Source: Rubripirellula sp. (GTDB lineage: Bacteria > Planctomycetota > Planctomycetia > Pirellulales > Pirellulaceae). Taken from it: a stretch of 64,000 nucleotides of DNA. Positions 28,821 to 37,180 of the stretch are shown one piece after another. The notes beneath the pieces are model-generated. The model worked only from the letters and a program-made list of their open reading frames with translations. It did not search any database and was not told the origin of the DNA. A program made the translations under genes and the position numbers. Every line of letters starts with the position of its first letter. Within the stretch, counting starts at the first letter, position 1. The stretch covers positions 1-64,000 of the forward strand of contig JAPKCI010000007.1 of NCBI GenBank assembly GCA_028823035.1, written 5' to 3'.

Positions 28821-29828
28821 ATGAAGTGCTTTTTGCTTTTTTCGGCGTTTGCCTGTTCAATATTCTGCTGCTGTGCCAGCGTGGCAGCGGTAGAACCCGA
28901 TACGGGCGCCACGCCGAATGTCCGGTTTGAGCATGCCGACAAAAAGCTTAAGGTTTTTCTAGGTGACCAGCATTTCACGACTTTTGATTACGGGAGTCAC
29001 GACAAACCAATTTTGTACCCGATCCTTGGCCCAGGCCAAGTTGGAATGACGCGGAATTGGCCGATGAAAGACGACGTTGTTGGCGAAGCGCACGACCACC
29101 CACATCACAAGTCAATGTGGATCACGCACGAAATCAGTGGAGTCGATTTTTGGGGAGAAAAAGGTGGTGAAGTGCAGACTGCTACTATCGAAGCCGAGTT
29201 CGTCGGAAAACCAAAGAACGTGTTTCGCGCTACCTCGCTCTGGGTGAAAAAGAGCGACGGAAAAACATTATTGACGGATCAGACTGCATACCGATTTGGT
29301 GGCGACAAAAACAGCAGATGGATCGACTGCACTATCACTTACCGCGCCGATCACGGGGACATTACTTTTGACGATACAAAAGAAGGGCTGTTCGCCATCC
29401 GAACCCATCCCGACCTGCGACTGAATGCTAGACCGGCGCAGGGTGTTGCGGAAGTCTTTGGCACCGCAGTTAACAGTGAAGGTGTGGGTGGCAAAGAGAT
29501 TTGGGGAAAGAATGCAAAATGGCTTTTATATCAAGGCCCGATTGATGGCAAACCGATGAGCATCGCCATGTTTGATCACCCGGAAAATCTGCGACATCCC
29601 ACCACGTGGCATGCCCGCGACTATGGACTGGTGACGGCAAATCCATTCGGACTTCACCATTTTTTGGGCAAAGAAAAAGGTTCAGGCGCCTATCGACTAA
29701 AAGATGGAGAAACATTGACATTGCGGTACCGCGTTGAGTTCTTGAATGGATTGGCTACGCCTGAAGAAATCGAATCACGCTACGAGGCTTTCTGCACGCC
29801 CGTTGAACGGTTGGTTTTTCAGGAGTGA
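28821..29828 (+). CDS. Secreted PmoA-family (PF14100) protein
   Basis: A 335-residue protein. GAGG at 28811-28814, six bases before the ATG at 28821, and a Cys-rich signal peptide (MKCFLLFSAFACSIFCCCASVAA) fix the start; upstream in-frame codons are ignored. The body matches the family named methane oxygenase PmoA in databases, which despite the name is unrelated to particulate methane monooxygenase in most planctomycetes. Hallmarks are PILGPGQVGMTRNWPM, HDHPHHKSMWITH and VDFWGE. The His-rich segment may bind a metal. Its biochemical role is not established. It is probably exported and transcribed alone. Confidence 0.85.
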   Translation: MKCFLLFSAFACSIFCCCASVAAVEPDTGATPNVRFEHADKKLKVFLGDQHFTTFDYGSHDKPILYPILGPGQVGMTRNWPMKDDVVGEAHDHPHHKSMWITHEISGVDFWGEKGGEVQTATIEAEFVGKPKNVFRATSLWVKKSDGKTLLTDQTAYRFGGDKNSRWIDCTITYRADHGDITFDDTKEGLFAIRTHPDLRLNARPAQGVAEVFGTAVNSEGVGGKEIWGKNAKWLLYQGPIDGKPMSIAMFDHPENLRHPTTWHARDYGLVTANPFGLHHFLGKEKGSGAYRLKDGETLTLRYRVEFLNGLATPEEIESRYEAFCTPVERLVFQE

Positions 29829-29997
29829 GTTGATCTGATACCGCGGGTGTTGAGTACGCTGCGCCGGTTTTTCCTGCAGTGTTTAAATTCGAACAGTGTC
29901 GCAAATGGCAGCCCAATGCGGTTGGAAACTGTCGGATCGATTGTGTTTTGATTGACAGACACGCTCACACTTGCCGCGGTACAGCTCTGATCGATCC

Positions 29998-30038
29998 GTG
30001 GTCGCTACTGGCGATTACTGTGGTCGCTACTGGCGACT
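29998..30038. repeat. 22-bp direct repeat
   Basis: Two adjacent copies of gtggtcgctactggcgattact, the second diverging at its last bases. Intergenic, 75 bp upstream of the second PQQ-like gene. Confidence 0.85.
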
Positions 30039-30113
30039 TGCCTACTCAGTGTTTGTGACAGCGATTCAAGCGTCCGACTTGAATGCTTGACTTTGACTCA
30101 TGGTGCTCTTTAG

Positions 30114-31373
30114 ATGATGCGTTTATTTAGTGTCTTGATCGTTTTCGTGTCATTGCAGTTTCCGCTCGGCGCCGAAGATTGGGCGCAATTTCGAGGCCCC
30201 AGAGGGAACGGAGTTACGGTTAGTCGTAACTATCCGACGGACTGGGGAATCGAACGTAATGTTCGCTGGTCGGTTGACCTTCCGCAGCCGGGCAACGGAA
30301 GTGCGATCGTTACTGGCAACAAAGTCCTTGTATGTAGTGCAGTGGATACGAAGGGGCTGGAACGGAGCTTGTTCTGCTTTGATTCACTGACTGGGAAACA
30401 GCTTTGGGTACAGAATGTTAATATCTCACGTGCAATGCCTACGCACAAAACAAATCCGTATGGTGGTTCCACTCCGGCCAGCGATGGACAACGTGTGGTT
30501 GTATGGCATGCTTCAGCAGGGTTGCATGCTTACAGTATGGATGGAGCGAAATTGTGGTCGCGGGACCTCGGCGAGTTTCAACACATGTGGGGCTATGGTT
30601 CCAGCCCCATCATTATTGGGGACCGAGTCTTTCTGAACTCGGGCGCTGGTAAAAAGGTGTTTGTCGCTGCTTTTGATTTGAGTACTGGCAACACGATCTG
30701 GCGGCATGACGAACCGGTTGACGGAGATGGCGATTACAATAACGAACGCAAGTACATGGGGACATGGTCAACACCGATCTCGATCAAGCGTCAAGGACGT
30801 GGTTTGGTAGTGGTGGCGATGCAGAAGCGAATCTTAGGGCTTGATGCGGAAACCGGTGAGGTTGTGTGGTTCTTTGTCGTTGATAGCGACCGTGGAGATT
30901 TGTCCTACAGCAGTCCTATGGTGCAGGGTGATGTTTGCTTGTTCAACGCCGGATTTAAAGGTCCGTTCGTTGCGTTCAAAATAACTGGGGTTGGCGATCT
31001 AGCGGGTGATCAGCTTTGGAGGTCCGACAATAACCCGCAGTCCATCGGCACGGGAGTGATTGTTGATCAGCACGTTTACCGTCCGGGTGCTGGTCCCAAT
31101 CTGATTGATTGTACGGAGATCGAGTCCGGTAAAAGTGTTTGGCAGCATCGCACGAAGGGAGCGTTTTGGAGTTCGATCTCACTCTCCGGCGAAGTTGCCT
31201 ATGCTACGGATCAGCGTGGTAGGACGACCGTGTTTCGTCCGTCTCCGACGGGTTTCATTGAGCTGGGAGAGTGCCAGTTGGATGACACGACAAACGCGAC
31301 TCCTGCGCTGGCTAATGGAAATGTTTTTCTGCGAACAAGTCGAAAATTGTGGTGCATCGGTGAGTCGCAGTGA
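30114..31373 (+). CDS. PQQ-like beta-propeller repeat protein
   Basis: A 419-residue exported protein (signal MMRLFSVLIVFVSLQFPLGA) opening with DWAQFRGPRGNGV, the standard planctomycete PQQ-propeller start. Blades include LFCFDSLTGKQLWVQN, VAAFDLSTGNTIWRHD and ILGLDAETGEVVWFF. It parallels the minus-strand gene at 7080-8354 in architecture. No catalytic domain is attached. Function outside the cytoplasm is likely; partner unknown. It converges with the golvesin-domain gene. Confidence 0.88.
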   Translation: MMRLFSVLIVFVSLQFPLGAEDWAQFRGPRGNGVTVSRNYPTDWGIERNVRWSVDLPQPGNGSAIVTGNKVLVCSAVDTKGLERSLFCFDSLTGKQLWVQNVNISRAMPTHKTNPYGGSTPASDGQRVVVWHASAGLHAYSMDGAKLWSRDLGEFQHMWGYGSSPIIIGDRVFLNSGAGKKVFVAAFDLSTGNTIWRHDEPVDGDGDYNNERKYMGTWSTPISIKRQGRGLVVVAMQKRILGLDAETGEVVWFFVVDSDRGDLSYSSPMVQGDVCLFNAGFKGPFVAFKITGVGDLAGDQLWRSDNNPQSIGTGVIVDQHVYRPGAGPNLIDCTEIESGKSVWQHRTKGAFWSSISLSGEVAYATDQRGRTTVFRPSPTGFIELGECQLDDTTNATPALANGNVFLRTSRKLWCIGESQ

Positions 31374-31524
31374 GCCGTCAGTTGGCTGGTTGTTCGCCGT
31401 CAATGTTTGGATGCGTGCTGGAAAATTACGGTTTGAAAGGGTTCTGATCGCTGCTTACTGCTTTACAACCATACGGCTTGTTGAATCAGCTCTGCTCATT
31501 GTGCCGGGCGAAGAACTGTTTTGT

Positions 31525-32190
31525 TCATTGCCTGCGCGCATCGGTTCCGACACTTGGTTTGCATCCCGGTTCAGGGTGCTTGTCGGGTATTGGAATGAAC
31601 TGAACTGAGTCGGCGATGACGTACTTGCCGGCGGTACCCTCTGTGGTGATCCGTACCCAACCGGTCTTCCCTTTCAGGAATCTGAATTTGCCAAGTGTTC
31701 GAAAAAGCCGCTTGTGTTCCGGGATTTCCTGTTGATTGATGCGTAAGGTTTTTTCACCATTGGCGTGGTGGATCGTGACCGGGGTGTTGGTTGCCCGCCG
31801 TACATTATAGCAATGCGAGAGCCGTACTTCGTAAAACCCAGTGCGTGGAATAAGAGGGCGGTAAGTGACTGAGTTATTCCCCTTGGCTTTCTTTTGATCG
31901 TGAAGGTAACCAAGTCCGACGTACGGGGGGGTGTGGGTTGAGTACATCCACGTACCGATGAGCTCAGCATCCATTTCGTCAATTACGATTCCAGGTAAAG
32001 TCGACGTTCTTTGAACCACGAACGGAACCAAGTCGGGATTGTCAACGTCCCCAGATTTGTGTTGATTTGGTAGCGCATCAGGATGTGGCCGCTTTTGATT
32101 CGTAGGCGAATCAGACCACGCATGAATCAGAGAAGTTGCCATCATGATCGCCGAGGCAGTCGCAAGACGTCGGTTGGTGATCTCTAGCAT
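31525..32190 (-). CDS. Standalone golvesin/xanthan-lyase-like domain protein
   Basis: About 221 residues. After a weak signal-like region (ATASAIMMATSLIHAW) comes a single domain with IVIDEMDAELIGTWMYSTHTPPYVGLGYLHD, a YEVRLSHCYNVRRATNTPVTIHHANG core and IADSVQFIPIP at its end. This domain is normally the C-terminal module of planctomycete FAD-dependent oxidoreductases and of golvesin-type proteins, where it is a beta-sandwich thought to bind carbohydrate or surfaces. Here no enzyme domain precedes it, and none is found in the upstream 800 bp, so it is either a genuine small binding protein or a relic of a larger gene. Confidence 0.72.
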   Translation of the reverse strand: MLEITNRRLATASAIMMATSLIHAWSDSPTNQKRPHPDALPNQHKSGDVDNPDLVPFVVQRTSTLPGIVIDEMDAELIGTWMYSTHTPPYVGLGYLHDQKKAKGNNSVTYRPLIPRTGFYEVRLSHCYNVRRATNTPVTIHHANGEKTLRINQQEIPEHKRLFRTLGKFRFLKGKTGWVRITTEGTAGKYVIADSVQFIPIPDKHPEPGCKPSVGTDARRQ

Positions 32191-33079
32191 TCGTGGATGG
32201 CTGCATTTGTAGTGCATGGCTGCAATCGGTGATGGATTAAGCCGGGGACAGGGTTGTGTCCACGAAGCTCTATGTGAAAGGTCGCAATCAGGACAGCTTA
32301 TCCCAAACGATGAACCTGTGGCTACGAAAATGCCATCAGGATTACTATCTGGATCGGGATGTTGATGCCGGTATGAGAAACTGCAATTTGGTAAGCGGAT
32401 AAAGAACGATTGAGTTCGGGTGTGGGACTTAGGCAGCGGTGCTGCGTTAAAGATTCGGATTCAAACCCCGCAGCTTTTGACTCCTTCCACTGGACGGCTC
32501 GTGGCGCGGTGATTTTGCCCGTCTTGGTCTGAACTCTGAGTTCCGTTCCCTTTTTGGTGAAAATTTGTAGCAGTCTTCGATCGAAGTGCCATTGGCAGGA
32601 AACGCTTTTTGGACACGAGAGAGAATAAGTTTGTGTCGATGGCGATGAACCAGTCGGATTCATGTTTTTGGCCGCTGGCCAGTTGTTTCGGAAGCTACTG
32701 CAAGGCATTCTGCCCGATTGAAATACTTGTCCGAAAAAACAATGCCAGCAGATACCAGTGGGTGTTAGTGGAACCCCGCATGCGGGGGCAGGAAGAAGGT
32801 TTCCGTTGACGGCCTCGGTAGGAATCAAAAAATTTCGGATCAGTTGCGATTCTGTGAACCGTTGGGAGGAATCGGGCTCAACTATCCAGGGAATCGTTGG
32901 ATGGTGTCAATGTGTCAGCAGCTGCGGCCACACTTCAATTTATCGGCTGTTGGTTCCGTTGTGTTGGGTGTTCAAACGACTGAACTTTTACGCAAGTTGG
33001 ACCGGTTCAACCTTATGTTGGTTTACCGTAAGTTAACAATTCAGTATTTTTGGCCTTCTATTGAGCATGAATTCGAGTT
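32191..33079. other. Intergenic region, no clear gene
   Basis: About 890 bp. Several overlapping frames on both strands show no coherent family. No remnant of an oxidoreductase could be recognised upstream of the golvesin domain. A perfect palindrome ccccgcatgcgggg lies near 32774. Confidence 0.45.
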
Positions 33080-34612
33080 ATGGAAAATTTCATCAAGAGA
33101 TCTGCATTTGGAGCGGTTTGTTCCGTTTGTTTTGCGTTGAGTGCAGCTTACGGACAAGAGGCGACGCCGGGTTTTAATCAGCTTATCCCCAAGGCCGTCA
33201 TGACTCCCGATGTTGTGGAAACCAGCATCGGGACTTTGAAATTTTTTGATGGGATGCCGGACAGGGCGACTGTAGAGAAAGTTTATGACAACCTCGATAC
33301 GATTCGCGCTTCAGAGGCATTTCTTAACTTTATCCCTGCTGCGTCGCTGGAGGGTGTGCGACTAGGGCTTGAGGGAATCGGTGTCACGAAATCGAATCAA
33401 GTGATGATATTCGATCAATTGCTTGATTCGAATCCGTTGTTCCTGACGGGCAACACTGACACTGTTTATGCGATCGTGATTTTTGATCTCAAACGGGATG
33501 GACCCACGGTTGTCGAGATTCCAGCGGGAAGTGGACCAAGCACCGTTAATGACGCCTTCTTTCGCTTTGTTGTTGACATGGGCGCTCCCGGTCCGGATCG
33601 TGGTAAGGGTGGCAAGTACCTGATCGTTCCAGACTCGTATCAAGGCGATGTTCCAGAGGGGTATTTTGTCGCCCACTCGTCATCCAATATCAACGTGATG
33701 GTTCTGCGAGGGTTCCTCGTTGACGGAAAAACAGATGCAGCGGTACGATCGTTGAAGCAAGGGCTGCGAATTTATCCGCTGAGTCAGAAAGATAGTCCTC
33801 CGAAGATGGAGTTTGTCAGCGGCTCGCGCGTTCCGTTCAACACAGTACACGCCAATGATTTTTCGTTCTTCGAAGAAGTGAATCATGTGATTCAACGCGA
33901 GCCAGTGAAGTTTATCGACCCTGAACTGAGGGGGTTGCTTTCCAGCGTTGGAATACAGAAGGGAAAGCCATTCAAGCCCAACGCGCGGATGGTAAAGAAG
34001 CTGCAGGACGGCGTTGCAATCGGGAATGCCACCGCCCGCGCTCTGCTGTTACGTCCCAGAGATAAAACCGCGTTCTATTATCCTGATCGGCAATGGTATT
34101 CTGCCTTCGTTGGTGGCGATTATCGCTGGTTAATCGCTGGTGGTGAGGGTGGTCGGAATCTGGATTCACGCACTGCATTCTTTTACGGATATACCTTGAA
34201 TACTCCCGCGATGGTTCTTGAAATGGTAGGAGCTGGTTCGCAATATGCTGTGACTTCAACCGATTCTGATGGAAATTATCTGGACGGTAGCAAGAACTAT
34301 CGTTTACATGTGCCGGCAGATGTGCCTGCGAAGGATTTTTGGTCGGTTGTGGTTTACGATCCGCAAACTCGGTCAGAATTGCAAACGGGACAGCCTTTTC
34401 CAAGTAAGAATAACAAACGTGACGAACTCGTCGCCAACACTGATGGATCGGTTGACCTGGACTTTGGACCTGAACCGCCGCAAGGCGAAGCCACAAACTG
34501 GGTCCAAACTGTCCCGGGCAAAGGTTGGTGGGCCATTCTCAGACTTTATGGTCCGCTGAAACCGTGGTTTGAAAGAACCTGGCGACCCGGTGACTTTGAA
34601 AGGGTCGAGTAG
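33080..34612 (+). CDS. Exported DUF1254/DUF1214 protein
   Basis: A 510-residue protein with signal peptide (SAFGAVCSVCFALSAAYG). The N-terminal DUF1254 part includes GNTDTVYAIVIFDLKRDGPTVVEIP and the C-terminal DUF1214 part includes YTLNTPAMVLEMVGAGSQY, WSVVVYDPQTRSELQTGQPFPS and the closing GKGWWAILRLYGPLKPWFERTWRPGD. Both belong to a widespread bacterial family of unknown function with a beta-rich fold. It is probably periplasmic. No operon partner is evident. Confidence 0.92.
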   Translation: MENFIKRSAFGAVCSVCFALSAAYGQEATPGFNQLIPKAVMTPDVVETSIGTLKFFDGMPDRATVEKVYDNLDTIRASEAFLNFIPAASLEGVRLGLEGIGVTKSNQVMIFDQLLDSNPLFLTGNTDTVYAIVIFDLKRDGPTVVEIPAGSGPSTVNDAFFRFVVDMGAPGPDRGKGGKYLIVPDSYQGDVPEGYFVAHSSSNINVMVLRGFLVDGKTDAAVRSLKQGLRIYPLSQKDSPPKMEFVSGSRVPFNTVHANDFSFFEEVNHVIQREPVKFIDPELRGLLSSVGIQKGKPFKPNARMVKKLQDGVAIGNATARALLLRPRDKTAFYYPDRQWYSAFVGGDYRWLIAGGEGGRNLDSRTAFFYGYTLNTPAMVLEMVGAGSQYAVTSTDSDGNYLDGSKNYRLHVPADVPAKDFWSVVVYDPQTRSELQTGQPFPSKNNKRDELVANTDGSVDLDFGPEPPQGEATNWVQTVPGKGWWAILRLYGPLKPWFERTWRPGDFERVE

Positions 34613-35398
34613 GCAGCCGGGAAGTGCAGCCGCTAGCTCGTGGTCCGAGTGCGAAATGAAGCCGAGGACCTCTTGGCTTTTTCTGTTTGCCGTTCGCGGT
34701 TGTGACGGCGGCTATCTGCAACGGGTGCAGGCACGGCATGTTCCGTGTCTGCTTGATTTGTATCTTGGACCTAGGTTGGTGTCATCTGGATCTGGAAACG
34801 CGAAGCCAAATGTTTCCGTTGGAATTCGTTCTGCAGATTTTCTAAGCGAATGCGTCGGATGCGTTTGAGAAGTTGCCGCGTGAGGGATAACACTGGAAGC
34901 CCGAACGGTGGGCTTGCCGGCGGTGTGTGTTCTTTGATTCCCTGTGTAGTCTGAGTCTGATCGCCGTGCTGCCAAGGTTGCCGGTTTGCGAACAGGTCGA
35001 CAGTGCATGGCCTCATCGTGGTGGTATCGAGGTTGGTGAGCCTGTTGCTCAGCGCGAGATGCGACTGAGGATATTCCCCTGGTGATGTATGCCGGTGAGT
35101 GGCAATCTGATTATCTAAAAGACCGTTTTGTGCTACGGACTTCCGTCATCGTTTACGCTTTGCTGATTGTCCGCGAATCACTGTACATTGAGGAAGATAA
35201 GTTATGTTTGTCGAGATTGTTACCGGAACGCCGTTCTTGCTTAGTCGTTGGCGGATTCCATTGGTGATATTCAGTGTAGGAAATCACTGAACAGGCGAGA
35301 GGTGGTGAATCGACGATTTCGAGCGTTCTGCCGGCCTTCGCTTTCCACGACTGTGAGAATGTCTCGCTTTTCTGGTTCACGCCGTGGACTTGGAATAT
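34613..35398. other. Intergenic region, no clear gene
   Basis: About 790 bp. Small frames on both strands show no family, signal peptide or ribosome binding site. No terminator recognised for the upstream gene. Confidence 0.45.
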
Positions 35399-35842
35399 CT
35401 AGGCTAAGATGAAAGCGAAACCGTCCGATTTATGCGACTGGTTGGTGAGTCGTTCGGGGAATACGGTACGTTTGCAGTCAGGTGTGACGAGGTGTACACC
35501 GGATATGTGGTTCGACAGAGTCGCAGCATGATGATCTCTCCATCGTGTGAGGCCGACGAAGAATTCTCGATCTTTTCTGCTTTTAGGGAAGAACCTTGCC
35601 GTGCCACGCAACAGAAGTGTCTCCAGCGTGACTGGCCCCCAATTGAAATTGCCAAACATCCGCAGGATTGCGTTCCAACCAACATTGGTTGTTGGGTCTG
35701 GACCCAGAACATCACGAATACTCCACGCGAATGGTGCGATGAAAAACACAAGAAACACTACGCGGGTGCCCAACATGTAAATCACTGAACGCTGGATCAA
35801 ATGCCTGATTACTGGTGTGTGGGCAGAATCATAAGGATTCAT
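35399..35842 (-). CDS. Small membrane protein with NPY-type N-terminus
   Basis: The ATG at 35842 gives a protein beginning MNPYDSAHTPVIR, a style frequent in small planctomycete membrane proteins (MNPY followed by a polar stretch and a helix). A hydrophobic helix RVVFLVFFIAPFAWSIRDVL follows at about 28-48. The C-terminal half after about residue 90 is basic and low in pattern, so the gene may be truncated or frameshifted there. No ribosome binding site is seen. Function unknown. Confidence 0.45.
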   Translation of the reverse strand: MNPYDSAHTPVIRHLIQRSVIYMLGTRVVFLVFFIAPFAWSIRDVLGPDPTTNVGWNAILRMFGNFNWGPVTLETLLLRGTARFFPKSRKDREFFVGLTRWRDHHAATLSNHISGVHLVTPDCKRTVFPERLTNQSHKSDGFAFILA

Positions 35843-36130
35843 GGTTCGTTTGACGTGAGTGTGCAGATTGGACACGCGAAAGCAACGTCCCTCGCGGGAA
35901 CGAAGGCTGCAACTGTGGTTACGTGATCAGGGTGGTCAGTCTTAGCCTTCTTTGTGAGTTGATCGTGCTACGCTGAAAATAGCTGACGTTGACGACGTCG
36001 AGTGCAATCGCGTTGCTGGTAGCAGGGCATCTGATCTGAGCGACTAGCGCATGGTGCGATATGGGTCCCCTCTCGATTTGTTATCATTGCTGTTGTAGAT
36101 TCATTTGACACATCGAAACGCGAGGGGAAT

Positions 36131-36472
36131 ATGTCCGATAACCAGAATCCGTATGGCCCAGGTTTGGAAGTTAGTCCGCAATTCGTGCCTGGCCAGGATG
36201 GAGGTGATAAGACCGGCGGTATCATACCTTACAAAAACATGCCAGCTCTGCTGGCGTACTATTTGGGGTTGGGTTCACTGTTACCTTTCATTGGATTTTT
36301 TTTGGGAGTCGCCGCTTTTATTTTGGGTGTAATCGGTTTGCGTAATCGAGCAAAAAATCCAGTCATTAAAGGGAGTGTCCACGCGTGGATAGGGATTTTG
36401 TTGGGAGGCTTGATGGCTGTTGTTTGGGCTGTACTTCTGGGCGTAGTTGTTGTGGCGATAACGGTGGGATAG
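36131..36472 (+). CDS. DUF4190-like two-helix membrane protein
   Basis: A 113-residue protein with a polar N-terminus (NQNPYGPG) and two hydrophobic hairpin helices at about 45-72 and 82-112, in the arrangement of DUF4190 (ALLAYYLGLGSLLPFIGFFLGVAAFILGVIGLR and HAWIGILLGGLMAVVWAVLL). GAGGGG at 36121-36126, four to five bases before the ATG, supports the start. Function unknown; family members are small inner-membrane proteins. Confidence 0.85.
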   Translation: MSDNQNPYGPGLEVSPQFVPGQDGGDKTGGIIPYKNMPALLAYYLGLGSLLPFIGFFLGVAAFILGVIGLRNRAKNPVIKGSVHAWIGILLGGLMAVVWAVLLGVVVVAITVG

Positions 36473-36550
36473 TTGTGGCGGTATTTTCGCAATAATCGTT
36501 GACAATCGCGTACAAGAGGAGGCTGGAATCCGTGAGGGTTACTGTGATTG

Positions 36551-36922
36551 ATGGATGACGTAGTTGATCCACGAAGCGTGGCGGAATCTCTAAAGTCTCT
36601 TTGGGCTCCACGAATCGTAGGGGAAGTGGACAATGCTTATGTGAAGGTCGCAAAGATCTGCGGTTCTCTGACGTGGCACGCGCACGAGGATGACGACGAG
36701 ATGTTCATGGTGCTCCGTGGGCAAATGCAGATAGAGATGGAAAAGCAGACTGTCACCTTACGAGAAGGCGAATTCTTTGTTGTCCCCAAGGGTGTACGTC
36801 ACAATCCTACCGCTGAACATGAATGTTTGATTCTGCTGTTTGAACGGAAATCGACTCAACACACGGGGGATGTCCAGCTGAAGAACACGCGTACGATTGA
36901 ACAGCAGTTGCGGCAGGAGTGA
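36551..36922 (+). CDS. Small cupin-domain protein
   Basis: A 123-residue single-domain cupin. Cupin motif 1 is WHAHEDDDEMFMVLRGQMQIEM, with His-x-His and Glu as metal ligands, and motif 2 is GEFFVVPKGVRHNP with the last His. This resembles cupins implicated in small-molecule binding or mannose-6-phosphate isomerase-like proteins of unknown substrate. No signal peptide. A short frame begins two bases after its stop, so the two may be coupled. Confidence 0.9.
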   Translation: MDDVVDPRSVAESLKSLWAPRIVGEVDNAYVKVAKICGSLTWHAHEDDDEMFMVLRGQMQIEMEKQTVTLREGEFFVVPKGVRHNPTAEHECLILLFERKSTQHTGDVQLKNTRTIEQQLRQE

Positions 36923-36924
36923 TC

Positions 36925-37077
36925 ATGGGATTGTCGAGAGTGATCAATCCAGACATGATTTTCTGGGACCAGCAGAATTGGGGCGGACTTGTCAGCATTG
37001 CCGCTGCTGTGAAACTGATATGGTTCTTGGACGGGGCGATGAATCTGGTGGCGACGTCAGGGGAGCGTGAAGCATGA
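36925..37077 (+). CDS. Possible 50-residue small protein coupled to cupin gene
   Basis: The ATG lies two bases after the cupin stop and is preceded by AGGAG five bases upstream, embedded in the end of the cupin gene. The predicted product starts MGLSRVINPDMIFWDQQNWG and has a short hydrophobic segment VSIAAAVKLIWFLDG. No family is known. The spacing and ribosome binding site are the only evidence for translation. Confidence 0.45.
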   Translation: MGLSRVINPDMIFWDQQNWGGLVSIAAAVKLIWFLDGAMNLVATSGEREA

Positions 37078-37180
37078 TTTCAGCTGCAGGGAACAGGTGT
37101 TGCGATCCAATGCACTGGTGGCAACTGCTGTTGTCGGTCGATCCCCTACACAAGTTCAACGCGTCTTGGCGTAGTGACCG

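Noticed and set aside
28821-29828. Particulate methane monooxygenase subunit
   Set aside because: The database name PmoA-family refers to a different, soluble exported family; there are no membrane helices or copper-site features of methane monooxygenase.
32322-32828. 168-codon minus-strand frame as a gene
   Set aside because: No family, no signal peptide, biased composition, and competing frames on the plus strand of equal quality.
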